This document shows, one piece after another, positions 4,984-6,072 of a stretch of DNA of 6,072 bases. This DNA comes from Burkholderiales bacterium (lineage in GTDB: Bacteria; Pseudomonadota; Gammaproteobacteria; Burkholderiales; Burkholderiaceae_C): NCBI GenBank assembly GCA_947450745.1, contig CANFYD010000252.1:1-6072 (forward strand), written 5' to 3'. Under the pieces are notes generated by a model that was not told the origin of the DNA, searched no databases, and saw only the letters and a program-made list of their open reading frames with translations. The translations under genes were made by a program, and so were the position numbers. The first letter of the stretch is position 1. Each line of letters starts with the position of its first letter.

Positions 4984-6072
4984 ATGCTGATCAAATTTTT
5001 CTACACCTTGCGTGCGGCCAAGCTGAAGGTGTCGGTGAGGGAGTTCCTGAGCCTGCTCGAAGGACTCCAGGCCGGCGTGATCGGGGCCGACGGCAGTGCG
5101 TCCATTGATGACTTCTACTATCTGGCTCGCACCACCCTGGTCAAGGACGAAACCCAGTACGACAAGTTCGACCGGGCGTTTTCGGCCTACTTCAAGGGCG
5201 TGGAGTTGCTGACCGACTTCACCAAGGACGTGCCGCTGGAATGGCTGCGCAAACACCTGGAGCTGGAGCTCAGCCCCGAGCAAAAGGCGGCGATTGACAA
5301 GCTCGGCTGGGACGAGCTGATGGAAACGCTCAAAAAACGCCTCGAAGAACAGAAAGAGCGCCACGAGGGCGGCAGCAAATGGATAGGCACCGGCGGCACC
5401 AGCCCGTTTGGCGCCAACGGCTACAACCCGCAAGGCATTCGCATTGGCCAGGAGAAGAGCCGCAACAAGAGCGCGGTGAAGGTCTGGGATCAGCGGGCCT
5501 TCAAGGACTACGACGACAACCTGGAGCTGGGCACCCGCAACATCCAAGTGGCGCTGCGCCGGCTGCGCCGCTTTGCCCGTGAAGGCTCGGACCTTGAGCT
5601 GGATCTTGACGACACCATCCACAAGACCGCCGCCAATGCCGGCATGCTGGACATCCGCATGGTGCCGGAGCGCCACAACAAGGTCAAAGTGCTGCTGCTG
5701 ATGGATGTGGGCGGCACGATGGACGAGCATGTCCACAAGGTCGAGGAGCTGTTCTCGGCGGCCAAGAGCCAGTTCAAGCATCTGGAATTTTTCTACTTCC
5801 ACAACTGCGTCTACGACTTCATGTGGAAGAACAACCGCCGCCGCTTTGCCGAAAAAACATCCACTTGGGACATCATCCGCAAGTACAACAAGGACTACAA
5901 ATTGATCTTTGTCGGCGATGCGACGATGAGCCCCTACGAGATTTTGCAAGCCGGCGGCAGCGTCGAATACAACAACGAAGAAGCCGGTGCGGAATGGCTG
6001 CAGTGCCTTACCAGTACCTTCCCCAAATTCGTCTGGATCAACCCCGAGCCGCAAGGCGTCTGGCAGTATCGC
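4984..6072 (+). CDS. CoxE-like von Willebrand factor A domain protein (COG3825 type), C-terminus cut by window edge
   Basis: The product is a soluble VWA-domain protein; relatives are usually paired with a MoxR-type AAA+ ATPase and are thought to assist maturation or remodelling of protein complexes, but the cellular role is not established. From MLIKFFYTLR, 363 residues are present, and I expect about 30 more. The N-terminal helical part holds FFYTLRAAKLKVSVREFLSLL and DDFYYLARTTLVKDE (43-57). A charged helix at 106-128 is followed by the family hallmark SPFGANGYNPQGIRIGQ (140-156). The VWA core starts at KVKVLLLMDVGGTMDEH (233-249), a degenerate MIDAS with Asp241, Gly243 and Thr245 instead of DxSxS, and continues to LIFVGDATMSPYEI (307-320) and FVWINPEP. 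The start was chosen by family resemblance; in-frame ATGs at 4942, 4879 and 4867 are alternatives, and none has a good ribosome site. No MoxR gene precedes it here. The link to PQQ genes is probably only positional. Confidence 0.88.
   Translation, partial: MLIKFFYTLRAAKLKVSVREFLSLLEGLQAGVIGADGSASIDDFYYLARTTLVKDETQYDKFDRAFSAYFKGVELLTDFTKDVPLEWLRKHLELELSPEQKAAIDKLGWDELMETLKKRLEEQKERHEGGSKWIGTGGTSPFGANGYNPQGIRIGQEKSRNKSAVKVWDQRAFKDYDDNLELGTRNIQVALRRLRRFAREGSDLELDLDDTIHKTAANAGMLDIRMVPERHNKVKVLLLMDVGGTMDEHVHKVEELFSAAKSQFKHLEFFYFHNCVYDFMWKNNRRRFAEKTSTWDIIRKYNKDYKLIFVGDATMSPYEILQAGGSVEYNNEEAGAEWLQCLTSTFPKFVWINPEPQGVWQYR

Noticed and set aside
4204..6054. Long minus-strand open frame of 616 codons opposite the regulator and VWA genes
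   Set aside because: It is antisense to two genes with clear domains, spans the intergenic region, and its product has the His/Ala/Arg-rich, domain-free look of a GC-rich shadow frame.

Overview
The window is GC-rich DNA that is almost fully coding, and it suggests a betaproteobacterium, probably Burkholderiales (Comamonadaceae-like). This is inferred from the style of the PQQ proteins, the MoxY/MoxX-type two-component pair and an intergenic repeat of a kind I associate with that group. No RNA gene, CRISPR array, transposase or phage gene was seen.

Minus strand, right to left: a complete pyrroloquinoline quinone (PQQ) biosynthesis operon start, pqqA (2491-2417), pqqB (2339-1419), pqqC (1362-649), pqqD (652-353) and the first 116 codons of pqqE (350 to the window edge). 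pqqA is a 24-codon gene encoding the precursor peptide, with the Glu16 and Tyr20 that are crosslinked. A 10-bp stem-loop separates pqqA from pqqB, as expected for an operon that makes much more PqqA than enzyme. pqqC and pqqD overlap by ATGA, and pqqD and pqqE are 2 nt apart.

Plus strand, divergent from pqqA across a 180-bp intergenic region: a membrane sensor histidine kinase (2672-4039) and a LuxR-type response regulator (4036-4674), overlapping by ATGA. The kinase has the LapD/MoxY-type periplasmic domain known from regulators of methanol and other PQQ-dependent alcohol dehydrogenases. The simplest reading is that this pair senses an alcohol-oxidation-related signal and controls PQQ synthesis, dehydrogenase genes elsewhere, or both. 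The intergenic region carries three TCATGATT copies and a perfect 9-bp inverted repeat that brackets a candidate -10 box and runs into the kinase start codon.

From 4675 to about 4983 is a non-coding stretch with strong tandem hairpins, which looks like a dispersed repeat. It is followed by a plus-strand gene for a CoxE-like von Willebrand factor A protein (COG3825 type), cut by the right edge; it shows no obvious functional tie to PQQ.

The gene content is known biology. What merits a second look is regulatory: the divergent pqq/two-component promoter region, the possible leaderless kinase mRNA, the competing hairpins before pqqB, and the hairpin repeat before the VWA gene.
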